Source: Anaspis maculata | Lineage: Eukaryota; Arthropoda; Insecta; Coleoptera; Scraptiidae | Direction: 5' to 3' | Assembly: GCA_949128115.1 (NCBI GenBank) | Contig: OX421964.1 | Location: forward strand, 3,844,001-3,908,000 | Length of the DNA: 64,000 bases | Part shown: positions 22,247 to 34,870 of the stretch, one piece after another | How positions within the stretch are numbered: position 1 is the first letter of the stretch | Layout: the number at the start of each line of letters is the position of its first letter | Translations under genes and position numbers: made by a program | The notes under the pieces: generated by a model | The model's database searches: none | Seen by the model: the letters and a program-made list of their open reading frames with translations, nothing else | Told to the model about the DNA's origin: nothing

Positions 22247-23740
22247 TATTCTATAAGACCGATCAGAAGCTACATTTTAATACCGTTAAGTACAACCAAT
22301 AATGATAACAAGACGGCGTCGTACTTGAATTTATCAAATTTGAACTATGACATCACGTGTGAGTGTGTATGCGTGTTGCCGTCGAGCTGGTAGAGATTGT
22401 TTGAACTTTGAAGTGACGACTGCTCGCGGAAGACTTTTTCTTCGCTCTCCTGGTGCGGAGGCTCACGTGGAAATGAAGGCGAACAAGGGATGCGGCTTTA
22501 AGTGGAAAATCCTTCTGATCTGAGGGAGTAGGTGGTGGTGAAGGAAGGTATAGCCTATTACAGCCTGGTATTATACTCGTAGGTATGGATAGACCATCCG
22601 CAGGATCGTCGTGGGTCTCCATAACAACGTTATCGATTATCTATTATTATTGTGTTCTATTGTTTTAAATTTCAATTAGGCACAAAAGACCGCCGAAGAA
22701 AAGCCAACAGGTATGGTGCAGCATAGGTACTGTAAAAGTCTCAAGTTGTTTCGAATTTTACACAGGGTGATTCAGTTTTATTCGGGAAGTCCTCAATTAT
22801 TATATTACAGCTTCTTTAATCGCAGACGTTTTCAAAATTATAATCATATATATATCTCCAGTTCTCTTCCTCAAGAAGTGGAAATATACCTAAGTACACG
22901 CTAGATTTGTGAAAAGATTACTGGCTAATCGATGATTGGGGATTTCTTTCTTGGTCAGTCACAGCTGATTGACCGAGTGATTGACCCATGGAAATGCTGC
23001 AGTTTCTTGAATACATGTTGAAGGTTAAAATGAGCAAACAATTTTCCACGAATAAGGATTCGCCCGTGTCAGAATTCTATAATACCAGATCAGTTTCGTT
23101 ATCTGTTCTCAAACCGGCGGACAGGGTCTAATGTCATTTCATTTGAAGTTTACTATAACATTTTAATTCATTCATTGAATGACTAACCAAGTGACTAACT
23201 GAATGATGAATGGGGTCAATAATTTTGAAATGCGCGTTTCACTTTCCAGAACCTCCCACTGATAGGGATTCAAATTATAAGTATCATGGTGTTAGTATAA
23301 GTATCATGGAAAGTATCATGATCGTGCCATTATCACCCAAGACGTCCGCTCACCCGAACTTCAATCAGAATGGCCCACGTTTGGTGAAGGACTCAATTCG
23401 ATTGTCCTTTCCTGCTCGGAGATTGACTTCTGCCGAGAAGAAATTCCAACTGATATCTAAAGGAAATTGTATTGGGCGTTATGTAGGTCTATTTTCAATT
23501 GCGACACAGCTCGGTTTTTCAGCCGTGATTTTTTCTAAATGGAGCTTGAAAATTCTGTGGATTCTGAAAAACTGCAAACCAATGAACCTTGACCTGAGGT
23601 GAGCCCCATGGAATATCAGTGATGCAAACTTACTGCGAAGTTCGAATAATAGTTGGAGAAATGATTGAAATAATTTTGCTCTTACGGAAATACTCAAAAA
23701 GTGCCAGAAAAATATTGAAGTAAAATCAAGTATATATATT
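22247..23740. other. Region upstream of GGCX, no gene supported
   Basis: It should contain the GGCX promoter and 5' UTR on the minus strand, but no defined element can be named. A minus-strand open frame at 22353-22622 (89 codons, Ser/Thr/Pro/Arg-rich) starts with ATG but has no recognisable domain. It could be an upstream exon or chance. GTATCATGG repeats occur at 23280-23320. Confidence 0.4.
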
Positions 23741-23751
23741 TTTTTAAGGAT

Positions 23752-24075
23752 ATTATTTATTTATTTATTTATTATACTCCGTATGATGACCTATACATTA
23801 CAGGTATTTCATGATCTGGAGTGTTGATTCCACAGAAATTTTGACAGCTGCTGCTAACTCTTTCTGGCCGTCGGAAGCCCCGGCTCGCCATATTCGGGCC
23901 CGTCTCTTCTCCAACTCCAACTTAGTCGCACAGATCGGAAATGGATAGAACTGCTATCAAGTAATTTCCTTGAGAGATAGGCGTTTGTCACACTACTTTG
24001 GATTTTGATGTTGACGATCTGTCGTGCAAACCCTCTTTTTCCATACAAGGTCGAATGGAGGTTCTTCAAATTCTC
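23752..24075 (-). mobile_element. Possible LINE 3' end with (TAAA)n tail
   Basis: A minus-strand frame (24069 to 23854) with a basic, Leu/Ser-rich composition is followed by a short spacer and then, on the minus strand, AATAAATAAATAAATAAA at 23756-23773. Simple A-rich tails after a coding end are typical of non-LTR retrotransposons. No diagnostic domain is present. Confidence 0.4.
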
Positions 24076-24345
24076 ATAATTTCGTTATTTAAAAATGTTT
24101 CAACTAACTGTTTGAGGCAGAATAAAACGTGGAAATCATTAACCATGTTGCATGTGTTTTGAATATTGGTTTTCTATACAGGGTGAGGTAAAATTTCGAA
24201 AATTATTCCTCTAAAAATGCTTCAAAACTATTGGGTTGATCCCCTTAACCGATGTTGAGTGGAACATTCTACTGTACCAAGGAATTTTTTTGCAGAGAAC
24301 AGTTTTTTTATTCCCTGAATCCGTGTAGAGTAAATCAAAACCTAT

Positions 24346-26107
24346 AGCCCAGGCATTTTAGGTTTTGACCTAGAAAAAAATAACGTAAGTCTGAAAATTG
24401 ATGGAGCGCTTCCACTTTAACCTCTTAACCACATACTGAAAGTCCTGAAAAATGCTATGTCCGCTATATCGGTTTTTGGCGGCAAAAAGGTGTAAGTGAC
24501 ATTATTTTAGAAACTATTTAATTAAATACGCGTTAAATTTCAATACAGCTGAAAACTTCCGAAAATGATCTTCTCGGTCAGTTGAACAGAGCATATTGAA
24601 AGTTTTGAGAGAACCTCTCTCTACTTCATTGGTTTTTGGCGGCAAAAAGGTTCAAATGACATTATTTTGGGAACTATTTATTGAAATATGAGTTGGAGTT
24701 TCAGTATAGCTAGAAATTGCTGAAACTGGTCTCCTTTGTCAAATGAACAACATACTAGAAGTCCTCAAAAATCCTGGGTCCGTTTTATTGTTTTTTGGCG
24801 GCAGAAAGGTATAAGTGACATCTTTTTGCAACTACATATTTAATAAAACACGGGTTGAAGTTTTGATAGAGGTGAAAATATTAAGTCTCCTTAGTCAGTT
24901 GAGCAGCATACTGGAAGTCCCAAAAAATCCTATGTCCGATTCATTGTTTTTTGGCGGCAAAAAGGTGTAAGTAAGTGACATTGTTTCGGAAACTGTTCAA
25001 CCAAACAGGCAGTCAAGTTTCGATACAGCTGAAAATTGCTGAAAATGGTCTCCTTGATTAGTTGAGCAACATATTGAAAGTCCTAAAAAAATCTTCTCTC
25101 TGCTTCATTAGTTTCTGGCGGCAGAAAGGTATAAGTGAAACTTTCTTCTGTTACTATTTATTAAAATACAGGTTGAAGTTTCGATACAGCTAAAAATTGC
25201 TGAAAATGGCCTTCTTGGTCAGTTAAACAACACACTAAAAATACTAGGAAAATCCCTGTTCGCTTCATTGTTTTTTGGCGGGAAAAAATGTATAAGTGAC
25301 ATTGTTTTGGAAACTATTATTCATTGAAATAAGCCTTGAAGTTCCAATTTATATCAAAATTGCTGGAATTGGTTCCCTCGATCATGTGAACAACATACCT
25401 ACTGAAAGTCCCAAGAAATCTTATGTCCGCTTCATGGTCTTTTGGCGGCAAAAAAATATTGTTCTAAATATGTGTTGAAGCTGCAATACCTACAGTTGAA
25501 AACTGCTGGAAATAGTCCACTCGGACTAGTACAGTCAACTAACAAAGGAGACCATTTTTAGCAATTTTCAACTGTACTGAAACTTGAACCCGTATTTCAA
25601 AAAAATAGTTCACAATATAATGTCACTTATACATTTTTGCCGCCAAAAAACATGAAGCGGGCTTGGGATTTCTCAGGACTTCTAGTATGTAATTCAACTA
25701 ACAAAGGATACTACTTTTCAGCAACTTTCAGCTGTGCTGAAACTTCAACTCATGTTTCAATGAATAGTTTCCAAAATAATGTCACTTGAACCTTTTTGCT
25801 GCCAAAAACCGATGAAGTGGACATAGTATTTCTTATGACTTTCAATATGTTGTTAAGCTGACCGAGAAGACCATTTTCGGCAATTTTCAGCTGTATCGGA
25901 GCTTCACCGCGTATTCTTATAGATAGTTTTTAAATTATTGTCACTTACACCTTTTTGCCACCAAAAACCGATGAAGCGGACATAGGATTCCTTAGGAGTT
26001 TCAGTATGTGCTCAAGGGGTTACAGTGGAAGCGTTCTGCCAATTTTCAGACTTACGTTATTTTTTTCCAGGTTTTGGTCAATTTTTATATAAAATGCCTG
26101 GGCTACT
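24346..26107. mobile_element. Foldback TIR element with tandem subrepeats
   Basis: Ends TAGCCCAGGCATTTTA and AAAATGCCTGGGCTA are inverted. From 24420 to about 25500 a unit of roughly 160-170 bp is repeated head to tail about seven times. Each unit contains TTTTGGCGGCAAAAAGGT, GTAAGTGACATT, AAAATTGCTGAAAATGGTCTCC and AACATACTGAAAGTCC-like phrases. From 25510 to 26040 about three units follow in inverted orientation. It shares ends and unit motifs with 16496-17695. No protein is encoded. Confidence 0.9.
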
Positions 26108-27700
26108 AGTACTAATCCAGTGGTTGATATTTTTTTATCCATAATTCCGCCACCAACAGATAGCTCTTGATCTTTTGGAATACTGAAACTATAAAAGGGC
26201 GCTAAGAGCCTTCCTTGGATCCCCTGTATCTTCCAAAAATTGAAGACCAAGTTTTGGTTCAACATTTCCTGGTAGGTACTGAAACGACCCCCAGCTATCG
26301 TCTTGTATCCCTGAATGGGTAGTCAACCCATTATACTGGCATTTAATTCAACTTATTTGAATTAAATCACTTTTCCCGCTTTTGGGACCGCTTGGCCGAT
26401 GATCATCTAGTATCAGGACGACATCCCGTTGTGCCTCTCTTCTTGTTGTTGGATTATAGAGTTCTCGAGATTGTTGAGACAGGTCTGACTACGAGTTTGA
26501 ACGCAATAAGACACAGTTAAAGTTTTAACATAACATCAATCTATTGACTTCTATGTACAATTCAAAATGTTTAAATAATGGCTCGCTCCTATACCTAGTC
26601 CTACCTTCACATCGCAGGCTAAATTATCTGAAAGATCTAACCTATTCCCGAAGAGATAACTTTCCCCTGATTATTCCAGACGTCCCAACACCCCAACCCT
26701 CCGACGAACACCTGACTCTACACCTTGACCGACATTTAATTCTGACTGGTTTTCGCGGTTCAAAGTTCTTTTTGGGGTTAAATCAGATCCAACATTCATG
26801 TTAGTGTTAGAGGTTATGTTAGGGTTAGGCCCGGCTTCTAGACACTGAAAAGAGAAGAGTGACTTCGGCCACGAGTGCTATCCAAGATTTGTGGGCCGGT
26901 GTGTGTATGGTAGCCCACCTAGTTGTGGCATTCTTTTCAAAGGCTGTTGCTTCTTTTTGGGCCATGGTCTCTTTTGCCCGTTTGGAAAGGATTGGATATG
27001 GCTACCTTTGTGGGGGCCTATTCCCTTTTTTCACCGTGAGTCGCCCCCAACGCTTAGAAAGATTCCCGCGGTCGCGCGTGTCTATAACCGGAAATGTTGA
27101 ACCAAATTTCGCCCTTCCAAAAACTTTCAAACCGATGGTGAGCGCGAAACAATTACTCTAGTCAAGATACAAATTCAATTTGGAGAACGTTTTGAGCACG
27201 CCCCGTATACGCGCTAGTTTGTTGTTGTTTAGCAATTTGTGAGAGAAGGCCGCAGCCAGGAGAAACAAAACGCAGAGAATTGACGATACAGGGTGTTCGC
27301 CGAAAAGCCGATGCGGAGAGGCGTCGAAATAATCTTTGCCCTAACGCTAAGTAATCGCCGTCTACACTATTCCTGATCGAGCCCTAATAACAATTCATTT
27401 TTACAAAGTCCCTATTTGAACGATGGCGTCGTTGGGTACCGGATTAAATTCATCAGTTTCGAATAAGAACGTCTTCATTCCCGTAACAAGCTCTATATGG
27501 AAATATCCGGAACTGTCGTGGCACTAAAACAAAATCATTAGTTTCAAGGAGGGGGGGGGGGAGGTGTCCATCAATCCGATCAACAATTACGACTCTACGG
27601 CAGGGTCCGAACCCCGATCTCAACGCGATGCTATTTTATTTCAATTACTTGATTTTTCACGTAGTTCTCAAAATTTACATTTTCCGAATAACTAGGAACT
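26108..27700. other. No gene recognised; mixed composition
   Basis: The segment 26280-26830 has an LTR-like look (CACAGTTAAAG, TAACATAACATCAATC) but no partner repeat in the window. An open frame at 26859-27161 has no recognisable domain. A tract of twelve G lies at 27549-27560. I cannot assign a function. Confidence 0.35.
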
Positions 27701-27899
27701 TCAGAAACGCAGAGGAAGCTCACCCGCGAGTTTCCAGATCTAACCCACTAGGTCCGGTGCTCTGAGTACCGCAGTCACAAAGCCAAGTCCAGAGGGCCCA
27801 AGAGCGCGAATACCTTTCTATGAAGGTATCCAACAAAGGACGAGGCTTGAAAGTGGCTGTACCTGACGGCAGACAGTAGCGCAGACACCAGCACGTGCA

Positions 27900-29205
27900 G
27901 GCAGATTCAGAACGCACGCGTGAGCCTCATCATACATTTTCCCGACAAAGCCTAACCGTAAGCAACTATCCCAACTCACCAAGACTAACCTCCCGCTCGT
28001 CGAGGTCATCACTCCGCCACACGAGATACCGAAACGAGAGACCTCATTTCTATCGGGCCTGGTTCATTTAGGGGTTTCAACTCGACATCCTCGAGGTGGG
28101 CTAGAACTCACCGTGGAGGGAACGCGACTCAGCATCCTGGAGGGGGTTCGAAACACTTCGTCAACGGGTCCCAACTCTACGACTTGGAGAAGGGTCGAAA
28201 CTCAACACCGGAAGGGCCTTGGCACATCGACCTGGAGAAGGGCTGGAACTCGTCGTCGGAGGGCTCTGACTCGACACCTGGAGGCGGATCAAGACTCAAC
28301 GTCCAAGGGCTCTGACTCGACATCCTAGAGACGGGTTGCAACTCAACGGGGGAAGCAACTCATCAGTCTCTCGGAGGGTCAAAACTCAACCTGGAGGGTT
28401 CTCGACTCAGCGTGCCCCCAAGGGGACCAAAACACGACTCCGAAGGGCTCCAACTCGACTTTCTCCAGGGGGCCTTTGAGACACATCAGCCGGGGGAAAT
28501 CGACTCGTCATTTTCCAAGTGGGCTGGGACTCATCATTGGGGCTTCGACGCTTCGGCCTCTAGGAGGGTCGCGACGCAACATAAACGGGTTCTAACTCAG
28601 CTTCCTCGAAGGGGACTAAAACTCTTCGCTAACAGGCCCGCAGAAGCACTCGGCAGCGGACGTGACAAGTCGGGAGCGGACGGCAGCCCAGGAGGATTGG
28701 TTCAGGTACCACGGTCAATCTCCGGCGATATCCTCCATTCCCAGCCATCCGGAATATTTTATTGCATCCAAAACGATCGCGAACGGCGTATAGCCGTGGA
28801 ATTCCAATAGGTAATTCAATACACTGCGCTGGGACACCGGGTGACATCACGTGGACATCGGATGATGGCGGCGGCGAGCGGGCGGTAACACGGCGCGTCA
28901 ACATAGCAGGAGTACGGCAGCAACTAGCTGGGTCAATATGCGGGTGCTTCACTTCATATGCACCAATTCCCCATTTCGTCGGACGTCAAGCAGGGACGGT
29001 TGTTGAATGTCGATGATGGGCCAGTAAATTATGTTATAGAGCTTTGCGGGATTTACACGAATGAATTAAATAGCTAGCGACATCTTTTAATGATGCCTTG
29101 ACTCTGAATATTCACATTCTCATACCTCGATTTCACGGCTTTGAATTATTTTCCTCCGGAATATTTTCGGCCCGCCAAATGCGGGTGGCTTCAGTACCTA
29201 CTTTT
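27900..29205. repeat. Dispersed element with degenerate internal minisatellite, copy 2
   Basis: The inverted counterpart of 7005-8080. It runs from ACTCACCAAGACTAACC and GAGATACCGAAACGAGAG (27975-28040) to GGCCCGCCAAATGCGGGTGG (29170-29190). The core (28060-28640) is a row of diverged units with ACTCGACATCCTGGAGG-like phrases. Unlike copy 1 it has an extra GC- and CpG-rich block at about 28630-29010. Several unbroken open frames cross it but none shows a known domain. Confidence 0.75.
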
Positions 29206-29374
29206 TCAAGCATTTTCGGTAACTGCCCCGGGATGCGTAAGTGCAAATTTTGGGACACTCTGTATTATATTCATGATTCCTATCCCCGGTGGTAGATGAT
29301 CTGATCTGATTCTGCCTCCAACAAGGACAATTCAGTTGCACTGAATGCTTCTCAATTTACAAGAGCGTATTCGA

Positions 29375-30190
29375 TTAACGTTGCAGTTTTTTCCCTGGTG
29401 AAGGTGAACTCTCCATTTTAACATCTCCATTTTTGTTCCCATCCAATATTTCCCTGCCTCCATTTCCAGTAGAAGTCCTATCAATACTCTTCCTTCGATA
29501 TCCTCTGCTTGGTATTTTGCTTGTCTTTTGCTTGTGTTTTAGTTTCCATCTCCGGTTCCTGTTGTCGCTCTCCTTTTTTTCCGATTCCAGCATTAAAATC
29601 TCCTCCCCTTTATCAGTTTTTTCTCTGTCATTTTCCGATTCTTTTGTTGATGTCTATTTTTAAATTCCGCATCTTTGTGTTGTATACTGAGTGATGATGA
29701 TATTGTCCTTTTTATTCTGATTCTCACATTTTTTCTCGCAAAACTGGGCGTGCCTGCGTCAAGTTATATTTTCTCTTGGACTTCGTGTCCAACTAATGTT
29801 ACAATCATACCCGTTCTCCCTCTGCATTTTTCTTCTGCGATATAATGTTTCCAACCGAATTTATTCAAGAGAGTTTTCCCTATTTTGTTCCAACTTTCAT
29901 GCTCTACCGACGTCTTCTCTCCTTATCGTGGCTCTTCTCCTTCTTCTGTCTCTTCTCCCTCGGTATTTTCACCTTATCCCATTCCTATTTGCCATCTGCT
30001 GCACTATTCTTTTCATTTCTTTTTTATTCAGGTGCCATTTCAAGAAAACAAGTCGCAGAATTTCTTCGTCATATTTTCGAAAAAGCGTACATCCGAGCGT
30101 ACATCAATCTCTCGAAACGGTTGTGGACTTTCAATCGTATTTTGTTCTTCCAAAGAGCTACTGATTTCTCGGATGTAAGCTGGCAGCAAT
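29375..30190 (-). pseudogene. Possible LINE ORF1-type remnant
   Basis: Minus-strand segments in changing frames are rich in Lys, Arg, Glu and Asn, as in the basic first protein of some non-LTR elements. They include RNRRWKLKHKQKT and FLKWHLNKKEMKR. There is no diagnostic motif such as a zinc knuckle or RRM. The plus strand is a T/C-rich shadow of this. Confidence 0.3.
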
Positions 30191-30544
30191 AGTACGACGC
30201 AATTTTATCATCTTGTAATAGGGACGAGTTCCAGCATATTTTGTCCCTCACCCTCATGGACTTAAAAATGTCTGTAGAAGTGAATGTGACATGTTTCGTT
30301 ACCAACAAAAGTCTAGAAAAAGATGGAGTTAACGTAGCAAGAGCCAAGATTTGTAACCTAATGTTCGAGGCAATCCGGAAAAAAAGTGGAATTGTGTTAC
30401 TTCTTTTTTAATTGGGTGTTTATGAACGCATCGAGTACTAGCTCATTAGCGCCCTTGCGGTGACTTCCTCCGATCCACCCTTTTTTCCCTTGACGTGACC
30501 GCTATTGGTTAGTACAAGCCAAAGCACTTGAGAGCGCACAGAGA

Positions 30545-30631
30545 AAAGCCACCTGCCCCAGCGGGATTTGAACTCCGGACCTCTGGGTTTGAAGCCAGGG
30601 ACAGAGCCCACCGAGAGCTACCGCCGGGATA
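30545..30631 (-). ncRNA. tRNA-like segment, probably SINE-derived
   Basis: The minus strand reads GCGGTAGCTCTCGGTGGGC (A-box region), an anticodon arm CCTGGCTTCAAACCCAG and a B box GGAGTTCAAATCCCGC. The loop would present TCA, which fits no standard elongator tRNA, and the acceptor stem is weak. A tRNA-derived repeat head is the best reading. Confidence 0.55.
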
Positions 30632-30831
30632 ATTGTGTTACTGGTTGCCTGCTCACTGGTCAGTGTCAGTGCTGGTTACATCCTTGCTCCAGCTTTCCAG
30701 CAACAAAATGGTCCTAGCTTTCAAGCTTTCATTTGTCAACAATGAGAAACACTACAACGAGAACCTTCTGACAGACACAGTGGAAAGCACGCGAAATTCC
30801 ACTTGGTCTAGAAAATAGGGTGATGTAGAGG

Positions 30832-31694
30832 GAGTTAATGGCAAAATGTCAATAGTGTCATTGTCATCTGTCATCTGTCAAGTTTCATCCATGCGAAGTC
30901 AACGTCAACCGGAATAACCTCACTAAATACTGTCATTTTTACGTGTTTTGTTCACATGCTGGTTTGCTCGGCGTTTGCGAGATCGAGATTGTAATTTCTA
31001 TCATTCCAGCAATTGCCTTACACCTGTAGTGTGCCCCAATGTTTGTCTATGGCCCCAATGCAATTCCCTAACAAACGTCAAAACATAACTCTCTATCCTT
31101 GCGGTGCCTGCCGGTGATCAGGTGAACGAATTTCATGCAATCACCTTATTGTATAAATGAATGGCAATGTCAGAGTTCGGGCGTCCGTCGGGCAATCAGG
31201 CATTACGGCTTTCTCTTGGATCGTGAATTCGTGAATGTTGATATTATTATTATTGGGAGTCGGGGTGAAACTTTATGGGTCAATTAGTGGGTGGTGGATG
31301 TTTGCACCATCGTCATTCTTGATGTGAATGTGTGTGTGTGGCCCCATAGTGTGTGTGTGGTGTGCGTTGGAGTTCATTAAAAACGACGCTGATGTGCGAT
31401 GAAAAGTGGGGGCGCGACGGCGATTTATGTGGGTGATAAAAGTCCAGGCAGGCTCCAATATTGAAATTGACAGATATTGTACGTAATAAACTAAACGTAG
31501 GTACCTAATAATCTGTGGCGTCAATTTCAGCGGATGAATATATTAATTTATTAAAGGAAATACCGAGGGAAATACCGAGGGAAATACCAAATACCGAGCC
31601 TAATCGGAATACATACTTTAGTATGTAGTAGAATCAGATTCAGGATGTGGAGGGTGGGGCTCAACTTCGATAGTTTGTATCAGTAAGACTTATT
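30832..31694. other. Non-coding stretch before the P-like element
   Basis: No gene is visible. GTGTGTGTG-type runs lie at 31327-31364, and the phrase GGAAATACCGAGG is repeated three times at 31555-31590. Confidence 0.5.
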
Positions 31695-33133
31695 CACGGA
31701 TTTCTGAATATAGAGCTGGATAGCTAATCACAATATACCCCCACCACAATTTTTGTCAAACGCATGTTGGCCGCCATACTGTGCTAATTTTTAGTTACTT
31801 TAATGCTTGTGGGTTGGCAAAGCTGCGAATAATTGTCATCCCTGAGCGTCACTTTGATTGCCAAATGCCACCCAAATGTCAATCTATTGTCATTTTTTGA
31901 CGTTTCTCTTGTTTATCCGTTTCTTTGTGCGAAGTTTTCTCGACGTTTTGCAGTGATTTGTTGAAGAAAAAGACTTGATGTCGTCCTGTTTTGTGCCTAG
32001 TTGCAAAAATAGCGACAAACAAAACAAAACCGGCATAACCTATCATGTGTAAGTTCGATGTTTTTATCCGATTTTTCATTTATTACAAAAGAATTATTTC
32101 AGGTTTCCGAAACGATCAAAGTGGAGTGGCTCCAGGCCATCAGTAGGGATCAATAAACATTTATTCAGCAGCGTGACAATGAGAGCGTGTTTGTTCAGAT
32201 CATTTCTTGATGAAGCCCATAGACTATGAAGCCTTCGAGCGAATTGGATTGCTCAAGAAACTGAAACCCAATGTAATTCCTTCACTTGATTTGCCTACCC
32301 TGAGACCACGGTATACCTGAGACCCATTCCAGTAGCTTCAGAAAGCAGTCAAGCTATCCAGGAAGCTCCAACAACCACAAGCCAAGTTATGCCGGAATCA
32401 TGACCAGATCAAGCTATGCCGAAAGCATCAACAAGCCAAGCTATGTCGGAATTATTATTAGGCACAAATAAACAATTATGTTATACTTCAATAATTGTTT
32501 CCATATTATTTTTGTGATATAAATCAGATTCGTGTTTGTGTTGTTTTGTAGCGTTTTAAAATCACTAGAACCGATCCAGTTCGGCTCTAAAATCAGGGGA
32601 TCCGATAGGTTCTCGAAAATCCTTGCCCAATCAGTGATAGCGATTTTCGAGCTAAACTGGCTCCGTTCTGGCCAGTCGAAGACGCCATTAGTTTTTTGCT
32701 TGAGTTTCTACGTTTTGTCTTCGAAACAATTCATCAAATACCTTACGTTTCCAACATGTATGTAGTTAACTATTCCGAAATAAAATGAGTTGCAATTTGT
32801 AATAAACAACATTAATGAAATCATAACCACTAACCAATAATTAAAAAATGAATAATAGGAAGATTCAAGAACCAAGAATCATTCTACGAAACAAAAGTAC
32901 AAGCATCTTAGCTTTCTCCCTGTAGGACTCGTCTAGTTTCAGGTAATTATTATTTCACAATTAATATTTGAAACAAATGTAAACACCAATGCACAAAAGA
33001 CGGCGGTTTATATTTTGAATCCGATTTGTTGCCCGTCAGCCAATAACATTTTAGCACAGTATGGCGGCCAGCTGGGTTCGGACAACACGCATGTGTTGTA
33101 TTAGCTATCCAGCTCTATATTCAGAAATCCGTG
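31695..33133 (+). mobile_element. P-like DNA transposon remnant with THAP domain
   Basis: The 1,439-bp element has 34-bp perfect terminal inverted repeats starting CACGGATTTCTGAATATAG. Both sides carry GACTTATT (31687-31694, 33134-33141), an 8-bp target duplication. A subterminal inverted motif GGCCGCCATACTGTGCTAA lies near both ends. It encodes a THAP zinc-finger start (next entry). THAP domain plus 8-bp duplication plus subterminal repeats fits the P superfamily. The catalytic part of the transposase is missing, so it is non-autonomous. Confidence 0.88.
31978..32150 (+). pseudogene. THAP domain fragment of P-like transposase, split by an intron
   Basis: Exon 31978-32048 begins MSSCFVPSCKNSDKQNK and ends at a GTAAGT donor. 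The next exon begins at 32103 after TTTCAG and continues HVFPKRSKWSG. The Cys-x4-Cys pair, the Phe-Pro motif and the spacing fit a THAP C2CH zinc finger, which binds transposon ends. Frames are disrupted after about 32150, though LLKKLKPNVIPSLDLP at about 32250-32300 resembles the usual end of a THAP domain. Confidence 0.8.
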
Positions 33134-33719
33134 GACTTATTCCACTAAGTAGGTAGGGGAGAGTGGGGATCCTTGGGCAGATGGGATGCCTGGGCACTTG
33201 GGATTCAAATTTGACGCGTTGGTATAATCGATTCCTGATAGCCCTTGGTGGCCCTGATGCCTCATAGATGGCGCAAATGACCACTGTATATTTAAACCTT
33301 AGTGTAACCCAAGGAGGTTATAATTATAGCAGGAGGGAACATGAGCTCAAAAAAAGTGAAGCCGTGTGACGTCACGTTCTGAGTATGCAACCCGTAAGTT
33401 ATGAACCACACGAAAGCACACGACCACGAGTCACAGAGGTCCATCCCACAGAATCATGAATCTGTCACTGCGAATAGCTTAGTGACAGAATCAGTCAGTT
33501 TTTGTGTTTGTGTTTTTCGTTTGCCAATTTCTCATTTTCATAATGGCGGAATCAGTCGCTTTCATGGCTTTTGGATGCCAAGACCACCAGCGGTCACCGC
33601 TCAGAAACAAATTTTTCGAGCAGAAAAAGCAGAAGGGCATAGCGTAGCAGGAAAGGAAAGCAGAACAGAAGAAACAGAGACAAACAGAAGCAAGTGCAGA
33701 TAAACAAGCTACAAGGCAA

Positions 33720-34080
33720 AGTGCCTAGATGCACGCTTAATCCAAACGTGAAGGCTGGAAGCAGCGATTTGCAAGGTTGTGGTGTGGTGATGGGGTACAG
33801 ACGAGTAGCTACTGGAAGCTACCAGGGTATATCGTGTTGTGGGAGGGAGTGAGACGATGGAGCACTTGAGGTCATGTCAGGAATCGCTGGAGGAGGGTAG
33901 AACTCTGAGGCAATTGTTGGGAGAGGACGAAAAGGGGCTGGAATGGATGACAAAGATTGAAAGAAAACAGAAGAGGTGCAACACTGATGATGACAAGATG
34001 TGGCAGTCGAATTTTGTTTTATATTTATCAACATCCTTTTATTTCGCGGCGTAGTGTGGATAATACAAATAAAAATGTAG
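33720..34080 (+). pseudogene. LINE reverse transcriptase C-terminal remnant
   Basis: A plus-strand frame reads GGSETMEHLRSCQESLEEGR, like the Cys-x-Glu-Thr-x-Glu-His-Leu region near the C-terminus of many LINE polyproteins. It is followed by a hydrophilic tail and a stop. The upstream part is degenerate. Confidence 0.5.
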
Positions 34081-34099
34081 CATTCTCATAAAATATCAA

Positions 34100-34870
34100 C
34101 AATAAAACTCAGTTCTTTCTCGACATTATCCAATTTTTCTTGATGTATGAACTTCTCATCGTCTCTTGTCTTCAGCGAGCGTTCTTTCTTTATTCCAGCT
34201 CAGTCAATTTTCTGTTACTATTGCGTTGCGTCCCATGCTTCTTTTTGTCTCCCCTGATTTCTTATTCCTGTCATTCTCGCTTATCGTTCTACTGGTCTAT
34301 CCTCGTTCATGCTCTCTAGGCGTCCTCAGCAACTCAGTTGTCTCTTATCTACAAATTTTGTTGCAGGCCTCATCTCATCACTCCTCGTTGCTCTTTGAAT
34401 TATTTGATGGACTGTGAAGATGAGGCTTTGCATGCTACTTTTTTTTCGAAGTCCACTTGAGTGTTCAGCAACGTTGGTTCTATTGTCTTTTTCAGTTTCT
34501 TTCTCAGTAGTTGTATATTTTCATTGGCATGTTTAACAAGGTGATGCATCTACGGTTTGCACACTCGTTAAGAACTCCCCTTTCTTTCCTATGCTTTATA
34601 TTGTAGATGTTCAGCAGCAATCTTTTTCCCTCTTTTCCCAAAGCTATTTATTATCTCTCCAGGAGCTTTGCCGTTTTTCAGTTTCAGGAATGCTTTTGTT
34701 CTTTCAGGTCTTCTGTTAGCGTCCCTTCATTTCTGTCTTCGATCGTATTTTCTTTGTTAATGTCGTCTTCATCAGTCTATCTTGGTTGTGCACTCAGTAA
34801 CTCTTTGAAATATTCACTCCATCTTTCCATTACTTCTATAGAGACCACCAGTAGTGCTTGATCCTTCCTT
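34100..34870 (-). pseudogene. LINE reverse transcriptase N-terminal remnant
   Basis: On the minus strand, MERWSEYFKELL near 34800-34835 and LKNGKAPGE near 34640-34680 are the usual signature just before and at the start of LINE reverse transcriptase domains. Several stops and frameshifts break the rest. Confidence 0.6.

Noticed and set aside
22353..22622. 89-codon minus-strand frame upstream of GGCX
   Set aside because: Low-complexity composition and no domain. It could be a 5' exon, but no splice link to GGCX is demonstrable.
26859..27161. 100-codon plus-strand frame
   Set aside because: No known domain, and the surrounding segment looks repetitive. No start or splice evidence.
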